64,000 nt of DNA from Streptomyces phaeolivaceus (GCF_009184865.1 NZ_CP045096.1:7502001-7566000); one strand, 5' to 3'; shown: positions 26,560 through 35,212, numbered from the stretch's first letter. The notes: generated by a model not told the origin, from the letters alone. Numbers and translations are program-made.

Positions 26560-26799
26560 CGGTTGCCTCCCTCCGGCCGGCAGAGCTGCCAGGCCCCCTC
26601 GGGCGCGCCGTCCGGTGCCCCCTCGGGCCAGCCGTCAGGTGCGCCGAGCGGGGGCCCCGGTGGCGGCGGTCGGAACGGCGGCCCCGGTGGCGGTGGCGGC
26701 TGCGGCGGCCCCGGCGGCGGTCAGCAGGGGCAGGGCGGCCAGGCGCCGAGCGGAGCGCCGAGCCAGGAGGCCTCGGCGTCGGCGTCCAAGGAGAGCTGA
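26560..26799 (+). pseudogene. orphan C-terminal tail of a Gly/Pro/Ser-rich protein
   Basis: On the plus strand a low-complexity coding-like tail (A-P-S-G-A-P-S-G-Q-P-S-G, then GGPGGGGRNGGPGGGG, ending Q-E-A-S-A-S-A-S-K-E-S and TGA) has no recognisable upstream domain. The open frame continues leftward only as antisense of the neighbouring pseudogene. It looks like the 3' remnant of a gene whose 5' part was deleted. It is followed by short tandem repeats and a strong terminator, as expected for a real gene end. Confidence 0.5.
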
Positions 26800-26866
26800 C
26801 CGTACGGAGGGCAGCTGACCGTACGGAGGGCAGCTGACCGTAAGGAGGACGGCTGACCGTACGTAC
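26794..26866. repeat. 19-bp tandem repeat
   Basis: Two exact copies of AGCTGACCGTACGGAGGGC (26794-26812, 26813-26831), a third with two changes (26832-26850) and a partial fourth. The first copy contains the TGA stop of the orphan tail. It probably arose by slippage. Confidence 0.85.
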
Positions 26867-26872
26867 GGAAGG

Positions 26873-26907
26873 GGAGGGGCGCGCCCGGCGATCGGGCGCG
26901 CCCCTCC
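26873..26907. terminator. bidirectional Rho-independent terminator
   Basis: A 15-bp perfect stem (GGAGGGGCGCGCCCG and its complement) with a GCGAT loop, followed by CTTTTG on the plus strand. It lies between the orphan tail (+) and the TetR gene (-) and could serve both. Confidence 0.9.
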
Positions 26908-26926
26908 CTTTTGCCCATGCGCCGGC

Positions 26927-27553
26927 TCAATCCAGCCAGTGGCGGCAGCCGATGCTGATGAGCCGCATCCGGCGGCTCGCCAGCCGGGTGACCCGGAGGC
27001 GCTCCTCGTCCGGCTCGTTGCGGGCCTCCAGGAACAGCGAGGCGGTCACCAGCATCTGATCGACGTACAGACCCGCGAGCATCAGCCGGTCGTCGTCGGT
27101 CCACCCGTCTGTCTCCGGCCGCTTGGCCAGCTCGGCGCGCACCTCCTCGGTGAACCGGAGCAGTTGGCCCTGGATCGCGTCCCGCACCGGCTGGACCCCG
27201 CTGTGCCGTTCGCGCGCGATGAACCGGACGTGCGCGGGGTAGGCGTCGACATGGCGGGCGATCAGGTCGACGGCCCGCTCGATGAGTTCGTCGCTGTCGC
27301 CGACCGCCGCCATCAGGTCCCCCAGCACGGGGTGCAGACTGCCGAGCACCTCCTCGACCAGCGCGACCCCGAGATCCGCGGTCGACCGGAAGTGCCGGTA
27401 GAACGCGGTGGGGGCGACGCCCACGGCCCGGGTGACCTCGCGAAGTCCCAGGCTGCTGAGGCTCTGCTCCTCCAGCAGACCGAGGGCGGCGTCCATGAGC
27501 GCCTGCCGGGTCCGCTGTTTCTGGGCCTGCCGGATACCGAGAGTGTGACTCAT
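26927..27553 (-). CDS. TetR-family transcriptional regulator
   Basis: A 208-residue regulator with an N-terminal helix-turn-helix (about 12-58) containing L-R-E-V-T-R-A-V-G-V-A-P-T-A-F-Y-R-H-F and an all-helical ligand domain. It is divergent from a pair of small membrane-protein genes, and a 10-bp inverted repeat lies in the shared promoter, so it most likely represses itself and that pair. The ligand is unknown. FabR/DesT-like regulators of membrane lipid genes share the P-T-A-F-Y-R-H-F recognition helix. Confidence 0.93.
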   Translation of the reverse strand: MSHTLGIRQAQKQRTRQALMDAALGLLEEQSLSSLGLREVTRAVGVAPTAFYRHFRSTADLGVALVEEVLGSLHPVLGDLMAAVGDSDELIERAVDLIARHVDAYPAHVRFIARERHSGVQPVRDAIQGQLLRFTEEVRAELAKRPETDGWTDDDRLMLAGLYVDQMLVTASLFLEARNEPDEERLRVTRLASRRMRLISIGCRHWLD

Positions 27554-27565
27554 GCCATGCAGTCA

Positions 27566-27630
27566 ACAACTGTTCTCCGTAATCGCAAAGCCGGGCGACG
27601 CGCTAGACTCGACAGTCAGTGAACAGTTGT
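27566..27630. promoter_or_regulatory. inverted-repeat operator between TetR gene and small membrane genes
   Basis: ACAACTGTTC (27566-27575) and its exact complement GAACAGTTGT (27621-27630) flank the divergent promoter region, each near one start codon. Between them, C-G-C-T-A-G-A-C-T (27601-27609) may hold a -10. The symmetry suggests two sites for the divergent TetR protein. Confidence 0.65.
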
Positions 27631-27655
27631 AACCACAACGAGAGGCGAACCCGCC

Positions 27656-27820
27656 ATGCTGTTCCTCGTCGCCGCACTTCTGCTGCTGGGTGTCGTCCTG
27701 GGCACCGTCGCCCATGTGCCGCTGGCCGTCTCGTCCGCCCTGGCGGCCGGTATCGCCCTCTGGCTCGCGGTCTTCGCGTACCGCGAGCGTCACGCCCGTC
27801 GCACGCGCACCACCGACTGA
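27656..27820 (+). CDS. small hydrophobic membrane protein
   Basis: A 54-residue protein, MLFLVAALLLLGVVLGTVAH and onward, with two membrane helices (about 2-20 and 24-43) and a basic C-terminus (YRERHARRTRTTD). The TetR-type inverted repeat lies just upstream, and the gene is 33 bp before a DUF4190 gene. Function unknown. Confidence 0.65.
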   Translation: MLFLVAALLLLGVVLGTVAHVPLAVSSALAAGIALWLAVFAYRERHARRTRTTD

Positions 27821-27853
27821 CCGTCCCCGCCGCCCGTTGGGAGCAGACCGACC

Positions 27854-28138
27854 ATGCAACTCACCGCCGCACGTCAGCAGACCGCCACGACCACCGCCCG
27901 CGGCCGGGGCCGCGACGCCGACGGCATGGCCGTCGCCTCCTTCATCCTCGGCCTGCTGGGCCTCCTCGTCCTCAACCTCTTCCTCGGCCCCATCGCCATC
28001 GTTCTCGCGGCGCTCTCCCTCAAGCGAGGCACCACCCGCCGAGGCCGCGCCTACCTGGGCCTGGGCCTGGGCATCGCCGACCTCGTCGTCCTGGCCACCC
28101 TGACGCAGACCACGAACACGGTGTCCTGGAGTTTCTAG
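27854..28138 (+). CDS. DUF4190-type small membrane protein
   Basis: A 94-residue protein with a soluble 25-residue N-terminus, then two membrane helices separated by the family-like motif A-L-S-L-K-R-G-T-T-R-R-G-R-A-Y-L-G-L-G-L. DUF4190 members carry this two-helix unit with G-x-A/x-G-L-x-L-G after a basic loop. It is probably co-transcribed with the preceding small protein under TetR control. Function unknown. Confidence 0.75.
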   Translation: MQLTAARQQTATTTARGRGRDADGMAVASFILGLLGLLVLNLFLGPIAIVLAALSLKRGTTRRGRAYLGLGLGIADLVVLATLTQTTNTVSWSF

Positions 28139-28238
28139 GGGGAGGGTGGGCACAGCCGACAGCGCCGGGTGCCTTGTCGGCCAAGTCCAGGAGTACCCCC
28201 GAGGACGCCTGAACCCCGCCCCGTAGAATCGGCTCACC

Positions 28239-29408
28239 ATGGCTTACCTCGACCACGCGGCGACCACCCCGATGCTCCCCGAGGCGGCAGAGGCCCTGAC
28301 CGCCCACCTGGGCGTCACCGGCAACGCCTCCTCGCTGCACGCCTCCGGCCGCCGAGCGCGGCGCACCGTCGAGGAGGCCCGTGAAACCCTCGCCGAAGCC
28401 CTCGGCGCCCGCCCCAGCGAGGTGGTCCTCACCTCCGGCGGCACCGAGGCCGACAACCTCGCCGTGAAGGGCCTGTACTGGTCCCGCCGCGACGCCGACC
28501 CGGCCCGCACCCGGGTCCTGGCCAGCCCCGTCGAGCATCACGCGGTCCTCGACGCCGTCCACTGGCTCGGCGAACACGAGGGCGCCACCGTCGAGTACCT
28601 CCCGGTCGACCCGTACGGCAGGGTCCACCCGGACGCGCTCCGCGAGGCCGTCGCCCGCAACCCCGACGATGTCGCCCTGGCCACCGTGATGTGGGCCAAC
28701 AACGAGATCGGCACGATCCTCCCGGTCCGCGAACTCGCCGACGTGGCGCAGGAGTTCGACGTTCCGCTGCACGCCGACGCGGTGCAGGCCTTCGGTCAGG
28801 TTCCGGTCGACTTCGACGCCTCCGGACTCGCCGCGATGACCGTCTCCGGCCACAAGATCGGTGGCCCGTACGGCATCGGCGCGCTGCTGCTGGGCCGTGA
28901 GTACAGCCCCGTACCCGTCCTGCACGGCGGCGGCCAGGAGCGCCATGTCCGCTCCGGCACCCTCGACGTACCGGCCGTCGCCTCCTTCGCGGTCGCGGGC
29001 CGGCTCGCCGCCGAGCAGCACGAGTGGTTCGCCCGGGAGATCGGCGCCCTGCGCGACGCGCTCGTCGAGGCGGTCCGTACGGCGGTGCCGGACGCCGTCC
29101 TCGGCGGTGACCCGTCCCCGGCGGGACGCCTCCCGGCCAACGCGCACTTCACGTTCCCCGGCTGCGAGGGCGACTCCCTGCTCCTGCTGCTCGACGCCCA
29201 GGGCATCGAGTGCTCCACGGGCTCCGCCTGCACCGCCGGCGTCGCCCAGCCCAGCCATGTCCTCCTCGCCACCGGCATCGACCCGGACCTGGCCCGCGGC
29301 ACTCTCCGCTTCTCCCTCGGCCACACCTCCACGGAGGCGGACGTCGAGGCGGTCGCCAAGGCCATCGGCCCGGTGGTGGAACGCGCCCGCAACGCCGGCC
29401 TCAGCTGA
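28239..29408 (+). CDS. cysteine desulfurase (IscS/NifS family)
   Basis: A 389-residue class V PLP enzyme. [11 protein letters not shown] is the typical start, the PLP lysine is in [10 protein letters not shown], and the persulfide cysteine is in [10 protein letters not shown] near residue 330. It removes sulfur from cysteine as a protein persulfide. The mnmA gene lies 6 kb downstream on the same strand; in related genomes the two are nearer, so this enzyme probably supplies sulfur for tRNA 2-thiouridine, with the genes between being later arrivals. That history is inference. Confidence 0.95.
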   Translation: MAYLDHAATTPMLPEAAEALTAHLGVTGNASSLHASGRRARRTVEEARETLAEALGARPSEVVLTSGGTEADNLAVKGLYWSRRDADPARTRVLASPVEHHAVLDAVHWLGEHEGATVEYLPVDPYGRVHPDALREAVARNPDDVALATVMWANNEIGTILPVRELADVAQEFDVPLHADAVQAFGQVPVDFDASGLAAMTVSGHKIGGPYGIGALLLGREYSPVPVLHGGGQERHVRSGTLDVPAVASFAVAGRLAAEQHEWFAREIGALRDALVEAVRTAVPDAVLGGDPSPAGRLPANAHFTFPGCEGDSLLLLLDAQGIECSTGSACTAGVAQPSHVLLATGIDPDLARGTLRFSLGHTSTEADVEAVAKAIGPVVERARNAGLS

Positions 29409-29432
29409 ACAACCCTGCCCGGTGGGTGAGTT

Positions 29433-29481
29433 GACGGCGGGGCCGCGGTCACCGAGTCCGCGGATACGCGACCCCACCGTC
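29433..29481. terminator. bidirectional terminator between cysteine desulfurase and multicopper oxidase
   Basis: GACGGCGGGG pairs with CCCCACCGTC (one mismatch) around an inner CCGCGG...CCGCGG pair. It lies between convergent genes. Confidence 0.6.
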
Positions 29482-29509
29482 GTCCTGGGGGCTCCGGGCC
29501 GGGCCGGCC

Positions 29510-31021
29510 CTAGCTCTCCATGACCATCAGGCCGGCCATCATGCCCTCGTCCTCGTGCTGGAGGAGATGGCAGTGGAGCATGTACATGTACGTGTCGTCC
29601 GCGAAGTCGGTGAACTCCATGGCGATCTTGATGGAACCGCCGCCGACCACCTCGTAGGTGTCGAACCAGCCGAGATCCACGCCGGCCGACTCGGCGCCGT
29701 TGATCTCGATCAGCTGGAACGGCACGTCGTGCAGATGGAACGAGTGCTCCCGCATCGTGTTGTCGGTGATCGTCCAGATCTCCTGGGAGCCGAGCGTCGT
29801 CATGATCGTCGCCATGGAGTCCATGGTGGTGCCGACCGCCCCGTTGATCGCCATCTCCAGCCCGTCCTGGTCGAGCGTGATCTCCTGGGCGGTGAAGCTC
29901 GAAGTGTCGTACCGCTCGATCGTGTTGAGCGAGGACGGCAGGTCGTCGGGGGTGTCCGAGGCGTCAGGGGTGACGGTCAGGAAGTCGAACGTACCGCTGC
30001 CGCCCCGGACCCAGCCGGTCGTGATGACGGCCTGGAGCGTGACCGCGTCGCTGAGGTCCATCACGAACTCGGCGCGCCCGCCCGCCACCGGCCGGATGGT
30101 CTCCACCTCGGTGGCCTCGGTGAGACAGCCCTGCTCGGTGGCGATCTGGGTGAGCGTGCCGCCGTCGCCGCGCTGCACGGTGATGATGTCGGACGGTGAG
30201 GCGTTCAGGACCCGGAACCGGGTGCGGGTCCTGGTCGCGGTGAAGGTGGGCGTGGTGTCGTCCACGTTGGTGCCGTTGCACAGCACCGGGAAGCTGAGCG
30301 TGTTGCGGAGATAGCCGTTCAGGTCGTACTTGATGTCGCCCGCGGCGTCGGTGGCCGGACACTGCGGGACGATCGGGATGTCGTCGACGCCGTACTCGCT
30401 CGGCAGCGCCGCGGACGCGTCCGTCTCGTCCTCCGCGATGATCAGACCGGCCAGCCCGTGCGCGACCTGCTCGGCCGTGGTGCCGAGCGCGTGCGGGTGG
30501 TACCAGAGCGTCTTGGCCTCGTCGAGGATCTCGAAGGTGGGGGACCAGGTCTCCCCGGCGGCGAAGGCGTTCTGCGGACCGCCGTCCATGTCGGGCGGGA
30601 TGTGCGCGCCGTGGAAGTGGACGCTGGTGTCGGCGTCTAGGTCGTTGGTGATGTTCAGCAGGACCGTGGAGCCGGTGGTCCACTTCATGGTGGGGCCGAG
30701 GAACGACCCGTTGTAGCCGGCGGTGTCGCTGGTGACACCGCAGAGCACCTCGTGGGTGCCGGTCTGGGCGGTCAGGGTGAACGTGGTGGTCCCGTCGGAG
30801 GTGGTGCCCTCCAGCAGGTCCGGGATGTTCAGCGTGGCGGTGTTGGTCGCGGCACCCGCCTTGTCGCCCTTCGCGTCGGTCGGCAGCGAGAAGGCCGTCC
30901 CGGCCACCGCGACCGCCGCCAGCCCGGCCCCCGCCATCCCGCCGAGGAACTTGCGGCGGTGCATCCCCTTGCCCTTGCCCTTGCTCCGGTGACCGGCCTC
31001 GCGCTCCGTGTTGTTCGTCAT
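29510..31021 (-). CDS. Tat-exported multicopper oxidase
   Basis: A 503-residue three-cupredoxin oxidase. The start is ATG 31021; the open frame further upstream is the reverse of the inserted transposase. The N-terminus has a twin-arginine signal (HRRKFLGGMAG then a hydrophobic run), so it is exported folded. All four copper-binding blocks are present: HFHG near residue 118, WYHPHALG near 165, HSFHLHDVPFQ near 420 and HCHLLQHEDEGMM near 485, giving type 1, 2 and 3 sites. The methionine-rich end (EDEGMMAGLMVM) could supply the axial ligand or extra copper sites. The substrate may be phenolic or a metal ion; this cannot be told. An IS element sits 21 bp upstream of the start. Confidence 0.93.
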   Translation of the reverse strand: MTNNTEREAGHRSKGKGKGMHRRKFLGGMAGAGLAAVAVAGTAFSLPTDAKGDKAGAATNTATLNIPDLLEGTTSDGTTTFTLTAQTGTHEVLCGVTSDTAGYNGSFLGPTMKWTTGSTVLLNITNDLDADTSVHFHGAHIPPDMDGGPQNAFAAGETWSPTFEILDEAKTLWYHPHALGTTAEQVAHGLAGLIIAEDETDASAALPSEYGVDDIPIVPQCPATDAAGDIKYDLNGYLRNTLSFPVLCNGTNVDDTTPTFTATRTRTRFRVLNASPSDIITVQRGDGGTLTQIATEQGCLTEATEVETIRPVAGGRAEFVMDLSDAVTLQAVITTGWVRGGSGTFDFLTVTPDASDTPDDLPSSLNTIERYDTSSFTAQEITLDQDGLEMAINGAVGTTMDSMATIMTTLGSQEIWTITDNTMREHSFHLHDVPFQLIEINGAESAGVDLGWFDTYEVVGGGSIKIAMEFTDFADDTYMYMLHCHLLQHEDEGMMAGLMVMES

Positions 31022-31042
31022 GGGCCGGGATGTTTGACCTAA

Positions 31043-32429
31043 TACTGCAACCGCATCTGGCGTGACGGATGGTCGGCGGTCTCGTTGGTATGACTGTGTG
31101 CTGATGCGCTGACGGTTGAGCAGGTCGAGTCGTGGTCCGAGGGGGTGGCCGGGCTCCATGCCCGGTTCGCCCACCGTTTCGGCAGGTCGGAGCCCCGCGA
31201 GCGGGCGCTGGACTACCTGAACGGACTCGTCGCGCCGCTGGAGAAGAAGAACGGGTGGACGCTGTCCGAGCAGGTCGGGCAGCTCCGCCCGGACGGCGTC
31301 CAGCGCCTGCTCAACCACTCCGACTGGGACGAGAACGCGGTCCGCGACGATGTGCGCGACTTCGTCGTGGAGACCATCGGAGCCAAGAACGCGGTCCTGA
31401 TCTGCGACGACACCGGTTTCCTGAAGAAGGGCACCAAGTCCGCCGGAGTCCAGCGGCAGTACACAGGTACCGCCGGCCGCACGGAGAACTGCCAGATCGG
31501 GACCTTCCTGGCCTACGCCTCCGCCAGGGGGCGGGCATTGATCGACCGTGAGCTCTACATCCCCGTTTCCTGGACGGATGACCGTGAGCGCTGCCGCGCA
31601 GCCGGGATCGACGACGAGATCCCCTTCGCGACCAAGAATGAGCACTGCAAGTGGATGCTGCAACGTGCCGTCGACGCAGGCATCCCGTTCGCGTGGGTCA
31701 CCGCTGACGAGGCATACGGGCAGGTCAAGCACCTGCGGGTATGGCTGGAGGAACGCAGGATCGCGCACGTACTGGCCACCAAGGTCAACGACACCGTGAC
31801 CACGGCGGACGGCGGCGACGCCAGGGTGGACCAGTTGGTCGCCGCCCTGCCCAGGCAAGCGTGGAAGCGGGTTTCCGGGGGCCAGGGCGCGCACGGCGAA
31901 CGGATCTACGACTGGGCCCGCGTCGCCATCCGCCCGTACTGGGAGAACGGCTTCGGGCACTGGGTTCTGGCCCGCCGCAGCATCAGCGACCCCACCGAGA
32001 TCGCCTACTACGTCTGCTACGGATCGGTGGCCTCCCGGCTGAAAGACCTGGTCAAGGTAGCCGCCGCGAGGTGGGCGGTGGAGGAGTGCTTCCAGACCGC
32101 CAAGGGCGAGTGCGGCCTGGACCACTACCAGGTGAGGCTCTACCGGGCCTGGTACCGCCACATCACCCTGGCCATGGCCGCCCTCGCCTACCTGACCGCC
32201 GTCCGCGCCGCAGAAGCCGCAAAAGGGGCGGAGCGGACGACGAGCAAGACCTCATACCCCTCAGCGTCCCGGAGATCCGCCGACTGATCGGCCACATCAT
32301 CGTCACGCCCCGCCACCACAGCAACGACCATCATCTGCACTGGTCACGCTTCCGACGACGCAGCCAGGCCCGTGCCCGCCGCTCCCACTACAAACGCCGA
32401 GGCCACAACCCGCAGATGCGGTTGCAGTA
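31043..32429. mobile_element. IS701-family insertion sequence (1387 bp)
   Basis: Terminal inverted repeats TACTGCAACCGCATCTG start at 31043 and end, inverted, at 32429. Both ends are flanked by CTAA (31039-31042 and 32430-32433), a 4-bp duplication that fits the YTAR target of the IS701 family. One transposase gene fills it. Both ends and the duplication are intact, so insertion may be recent. It separates the multicopper oxidase coding region from its original upstream sequence. Confidence 0.92.
31145..32287 (+). CDS. IS701-family transposase
   Basis: A 380-residue DDE transposase (GTG 31145). Catalytic blocks are LICDDTGFLKKGTKS, WVTADEAYG and WAVEECFQTAKGECGLDHYQVR. In-frame sequence continues upstream to about 31094 (A-D-A-L-T-V-E-Q-V-E-S-W) and resembles the family N-terminus, so the true start may be an earlier non-ATG codon. 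Nothing in the reading frame looks broken. The C-terminal 25 residues run into a basic tail that may reflect a frame change relative to longer relatives. Confidence 0.9.
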   Translation: MAGLHARFAHRFGRSEPRERALDYLNGLVAPLEKKNGWTLSEQVGQLRPDGVQRLLNHSDWDENAVRDDVRDFVVETIGAKNAVLICDDTGFLKKGTKSAGVQRQYTGTAGRTENCQIGTFLAYASARGRALIDRELYIPVSWTDDRERCRAAGIDDEIPFATKNEHCKWMLQRAVDAGIPFAWVTADEAYGQVKHLRVWLEERRIAHVLATKVNDTVTTADGGDARVDQLVAALPRQAWKRVSGGQGAHGERIYDWARVAIRPYWENGFGHWVLARRSISDPTEIAYYVCYGSVASRLKDLVKVAAARWAVEECFQTAKGECGLDHYQVRLYRAWYRHITLAMAALAYLTAVRAAEAAKGAERTTSKTSYPSASRRSAD

Positions 32430-32433
32430 CTAA

Positions 32434-32699
32434 GGGCTGTGTAAGCACTGGGGTGAAATGAGGAGCGGACCGAGCGCGCTGTGCGACCGCCGTGAGCCCC
32501 GGGGCACCTCAACTCGCCTTTCGTCAAGGCGAGTTGAGGCAGTCGCAGGTCGAGTCCGTGGCGCGGGACGTATCGGACGGCCAGCGGGTGCGAGGCGGCC
32601 ACGGGAACACGCGTATGTGATGCGCGTCACATTCTCGCCGGTCTGTGCCACCGCTGTCCCGGCCCCCTCGCACCCCTGTGAACAGGCTGTCCGCGCCCC
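32434..32699. other. gap holding an aminopeptidase-side terminator, no gene seen
   Basis: This 266-bp stretch is the former upstream region of the multicopper oxidase plus the 3' flank of the aminopeptidase gene. It holds one clear hairpin (listed separately). The segment T-T-A-C-A-C-A-G-C-C-C (minus strand, next to the IS) may have been part of the oxidase promoter. No coding sequence is supported. Confidence 0.5.
32507..32539 (-). terminator. hairpin terminator of the aminopeptidase gene
   Basis: A perfect 12-bp stem CCTCAACTCGCC / GGCGAGTTGAGG with a 9-nt loop, 160 bp beyond the stop of the minus-strand aminopeptidase. Confidence 0.75.
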
Positions 32700-34373
32700 C
32701 TACGGCTCCAGAACGCTCCGGGAGCCGGCCAGCGGATCGACGAGGCCGCCGCCCTCGGCCCCCAGCCGCTGCCCGCTGTCGCCCGGCCAGTTGGCGGGGC
32801 AGTGCGTGCCCTTCGCCGGGGTCTCCAGCGTGGTCAGATACGTGTCGGTCGCCGCCCGCACGCAGGCGCTCCGCCAGTAGGTGATGTGCCCGACACCGTC
32901 GTACGTCAGCAGTGTCGCCTCCCGCCCGATCTGGCGAGCCGCGTTCGCGGCCCACGCGTGCGGGGTCGCCACGTCGTACCTGCTGTTGGTCACCAGGATC
33001 GGCGGCGAGCCGTGCACCCGGAGCGGGTGCTGCGGATTGGCGACCGTGTCCGTCCAGTTCTGGCAACTCGCCAGATACGACCTGCTCAGCGAGGCCTGCC
33101 GGGTGAGCGGCGCGATCTCGGCGAGCCGGCGCTCCATCCGGTCGATCGCCGCGTACGACGGTACGTCCAGGTCGTAGTCCTGGCAGAGGATCAGGTCGTA
33201 CGCGAACTTCACCGGGGCGGCCGTCGCGCTCACCGGGGCGGCCGTCGCGCTCACAGGGGTCTGTGTGGAGGTCGCGGGGGTCGCGGGGGTCGTGCTCATG
33301 GCGGACAGGATCTGCGCGAACAGGGGCCAGCCGGTGTCCGGGTCGTTCATCTGCCCGGAGGTGACGCTCCGGAACGTCGAGGCGCTCATGGGGCGGCCGT
33401 AGTAGATCAGCCGGCCCTCTTCCGCGGCGTCGTGCAGGGAGGCGTAGAGGGCGCGTACGTCGCGGCCGTGCAGCGCGCAGGTGGACGTACGGGCGCACCA
33501 GTCGGCGAACTCGCCGAACGCGCCCTCCAGGGTCTCGGCCCGGGTCCTCTGGATGCCCCACGCGTCGAGGCTGTGGTCCATGTTCGAGTCCAGCACCATC
33601 GCCCGGACGCGGCGCGGGAAGAGCTCGGCGTACATCTGGCCGATGAGGGTGCCGTACGAGCCGCCCCAATAGCTGATCCGGCGCTCGCCGAGCGCCACGC
33701 GTATCGCGTCCATGTCATGGGCGACGCTCGCCGAGTCCATGTGCGCGGCGAGGGGCCCCGACAGCGTGCGGCAGCTGTCGGCGAAGGCGCGGTTGGCCGC
33801 GCGCAGGGCGTCGAGTCCGGCCTCGTCCTGCGGATCGAGCGCCGCGCGTCGGGCGGCCGTCAGGTCGCCGTCGCAGTACGCGGGCGTGCTGGCGTGGGTG
33901 CCGCGCGTGTCGAAGCCGACGAAGTCGAACCGTTCGACCAGTTCGGGGGAGAAGGAGGACGGGGCGCTGAAGGCGAGATCGACTCCGGACATGCCGGGTC
34001 CGCCCGGGTTGAGCAGCAGCGGGCCGATCCGCAGGTCGGGATCGGTGGCCCGGTGCCGGACCAGCGCCAGATCGACGGTCGCGCCGTCCGGGTGCCGCCG
34101 GTCCAGGGGGACCGCGAGCGTGCCGCACTCGAACACGCCCTTCCCGTAGGGCGACTCGCAGGGCTCCCAGTCGATGGCCTCCAGGGGGCCCGCCAAGGGG
34201 GTGGGGACGGTCGGGGCGGCGGCGCTGGAGGTGCCGGTGAGTAACTGTCCGAAGAGCGCGGTGGCGATCGCCGCGACGGCGAGTCTGCCGCGCGTGCGCC
34301 GGTACGGGCGGGTGCCGCCGTGGGCGGGAGGCGCGGGAGGCGCGGGGGGAGTGGGGGGAATGGCGGATGGCAC
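32700..34373 (-). CDS. secreted tripeptidyl-aminopeptidase-like alpha/beta hydrolase
   Basis: A 557-residue serine peptidase of the Streptomyces Tap/SlpD type. GTG 34373 follows AGGAAGGGA; the N-terminus is Pro-rich, then R-R-T-R-G-R-L-A-V-A-A-I-A-T-A-L-F-G-Q-L as a signal peptide. The oxyanion block LLNPGGPGMSG, nucleophile serine in WGGSYGT (about residue 235), Asp in NSRYDVATP and His in DGVGHITYW form the triad; the C-terminal TAP-type domain has several cysteines. It would release tripeptides from the N-terminus of extracellular proteins. A 7-residue V-S-A-T-A-A-P repeat (two copies) lies in a lid loop. Confidence 0.9.
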   Translation of the reverse strand: MPSAIPPTPPAPPAPPAHGGTRPYRRTRGRLAVAAIATALFGQLLTGTSSAAAPTVPTPLAGPLEAIDWEPCESPYGKGVFECGTLAVPLDRRHPDGATVDLALVRHRATDPDLRIGPLLLNPGGPGMSGVDLAFSAPSSFSPELVERFDFVGFDTRGTHASTPAYCDGDLTAARRAALDPQDEAGLDALRAANRAFADSCRTLSGPLAAHMDSASVAHDMDAIRVALGERRISYWGGSYGTLIGQMYAELFPRRVRAMVLDSNMDHSLDAWGIQRTRAETLEGAFGEFADWCARTSTCALHGRDVRALYASLHDAAEEGRLIYYGRPMSASTFRSVTSGQMNDPDTGWPLFAQILSAMSTTPATPATSTQTPVSATAAPVSATAAPVKFAYDLILCQDYDLDVPSYAAIDRMERRLAEIAPLTRQASLSRSYLASCQNWTDTVANPQHPLRVHGSPPILVTNSRYDVATPHAWAANAARQIGREATLLTYDGVGHITYWRSACVRAATDTYLTTLETPAKGTHCPANWPGDSGQRLGAEGGGLVDPLAGSRSVLEP

Positions 34374-34471
34374 GGACGTCCCTTCCTGGAGGTTGAAGTG
34401 CACATGCAAGATCACAGCATGTGCCGAACTCCCGTCCCTGCCAAGGATGTTGGGGTGCCGTCCGTCGAATG

Positions 34472-35212
34472 TCAGGCGGGTGTCGACGTCCGGGACGCCG
34501 CCGCCGCGCGCACCAGCTTCATGTACCGGTCCCAGTCCCAGCCCTCGCCCGGGTCCGTGTGGTCCGTGCCCGGTACCTCGACATGGCCGAGGATGTGCTC
34601 GCGGTCGAGCGGGATGTCGTAGCGCGCGCAGATCCGGGCCGTCAGCCGCGCGGAGGCCTCGTACATCTCGGCGGTGAAGTCCTCGGGCTTCTCGACGAAG
34701 CCCTCGTGCTCGATGCCGACACTGCGCTCGTTGTAGTCGCGGTTGCCCGCGTGGTATGCCACGTCCAGCTCGCGGATCATCTGTGTGACATGGCCGTCCT
34801 CGCGGACGACGTAGTGCGCCGCCGCCCCGTGCTGGGGGTCCTGGAACACCTTCACGGCGCTGTCGAAACTGCCCTGGGTGACATGGATGATCACCATGTC
34901 TATGCCGAAGTCGTCCGGCCGGTCCGCCATCCGCCAGTTCGCGTCGGACGCCGAGACCCACTTCGCGCCCGTGTAGTCGACCTCGCCCTCCTTGCGCGGC
35001 TTCGCGACCCCGGGCACCCGCCACCAGGCGCGCGTCAGCTCGTCCCGGGCCACCACGGCCGTACCGACGGCGGCGACCGCCGTGCCGATGAGCAGCGCAC
35101 GGCGGCCCACGCGCCGGTCCGCGTCCTTGCCGCCGGAGCCTGTCGCGCCGCCGCTCGCGCCGCCGCCCCCGGAACCGCTCGACCCGTTCTTCGAAGCCCG
35201 TCTCGTTCCCAC
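34472..35212 (-). CDS. Tat-exported N-acetylmuramoyl-L-alanine amidase (amidase_2)
   Basis: A 246-residue protein. After a Gly/Ser-rich N-terminus comes a twin-arginine-like signal (D-R-R-V-G-R-R-A-L-L-I-G-T-A-V-A), so it is probably exported by Tat. The amidase_2 domain (about 105-235) has zinc ligands in IIHVTQG and TDHTDPG, the catalytic Glu in GIEHEGF, and W-D-W-D-R-Y at the end. It should cut the MurNAc-L-Ala bond of peptidoglycan. The GTG 35212 start is chosen for the signal peptide; no strong ribosome site is visible. It is divergent from mnmA. Confidence 0.88.
   Translation of the reverse strand: MGTRRASKNGSSGSGGGGASGGATGSGGKDADRRVGRRALLIGTAVAAVGTAVVARDELTRAWWRVPGVAKPRKEGEVDYTGAKWVSASDANWRMADRPDDFGIDMVIIHVTQGSFDSAVKVFQDPQHGAAAHYVVREDGHVTQMIRELDVAYHAGNRDYNERSVGIEHEGFVEKPEDFTAEMYEASARLTARICARYDIPLDREHILGHVEVPGTDHTDPGEGWDWDRYMKLVRAAAASRTSTPA

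Noticed and set aside
29510..32161. An 883-residue oxidase protein starting inside the IS element
   Set aside because: The extra N-terminal part is the antisense of the transposase. The Tat signal shows the real start at 31021.
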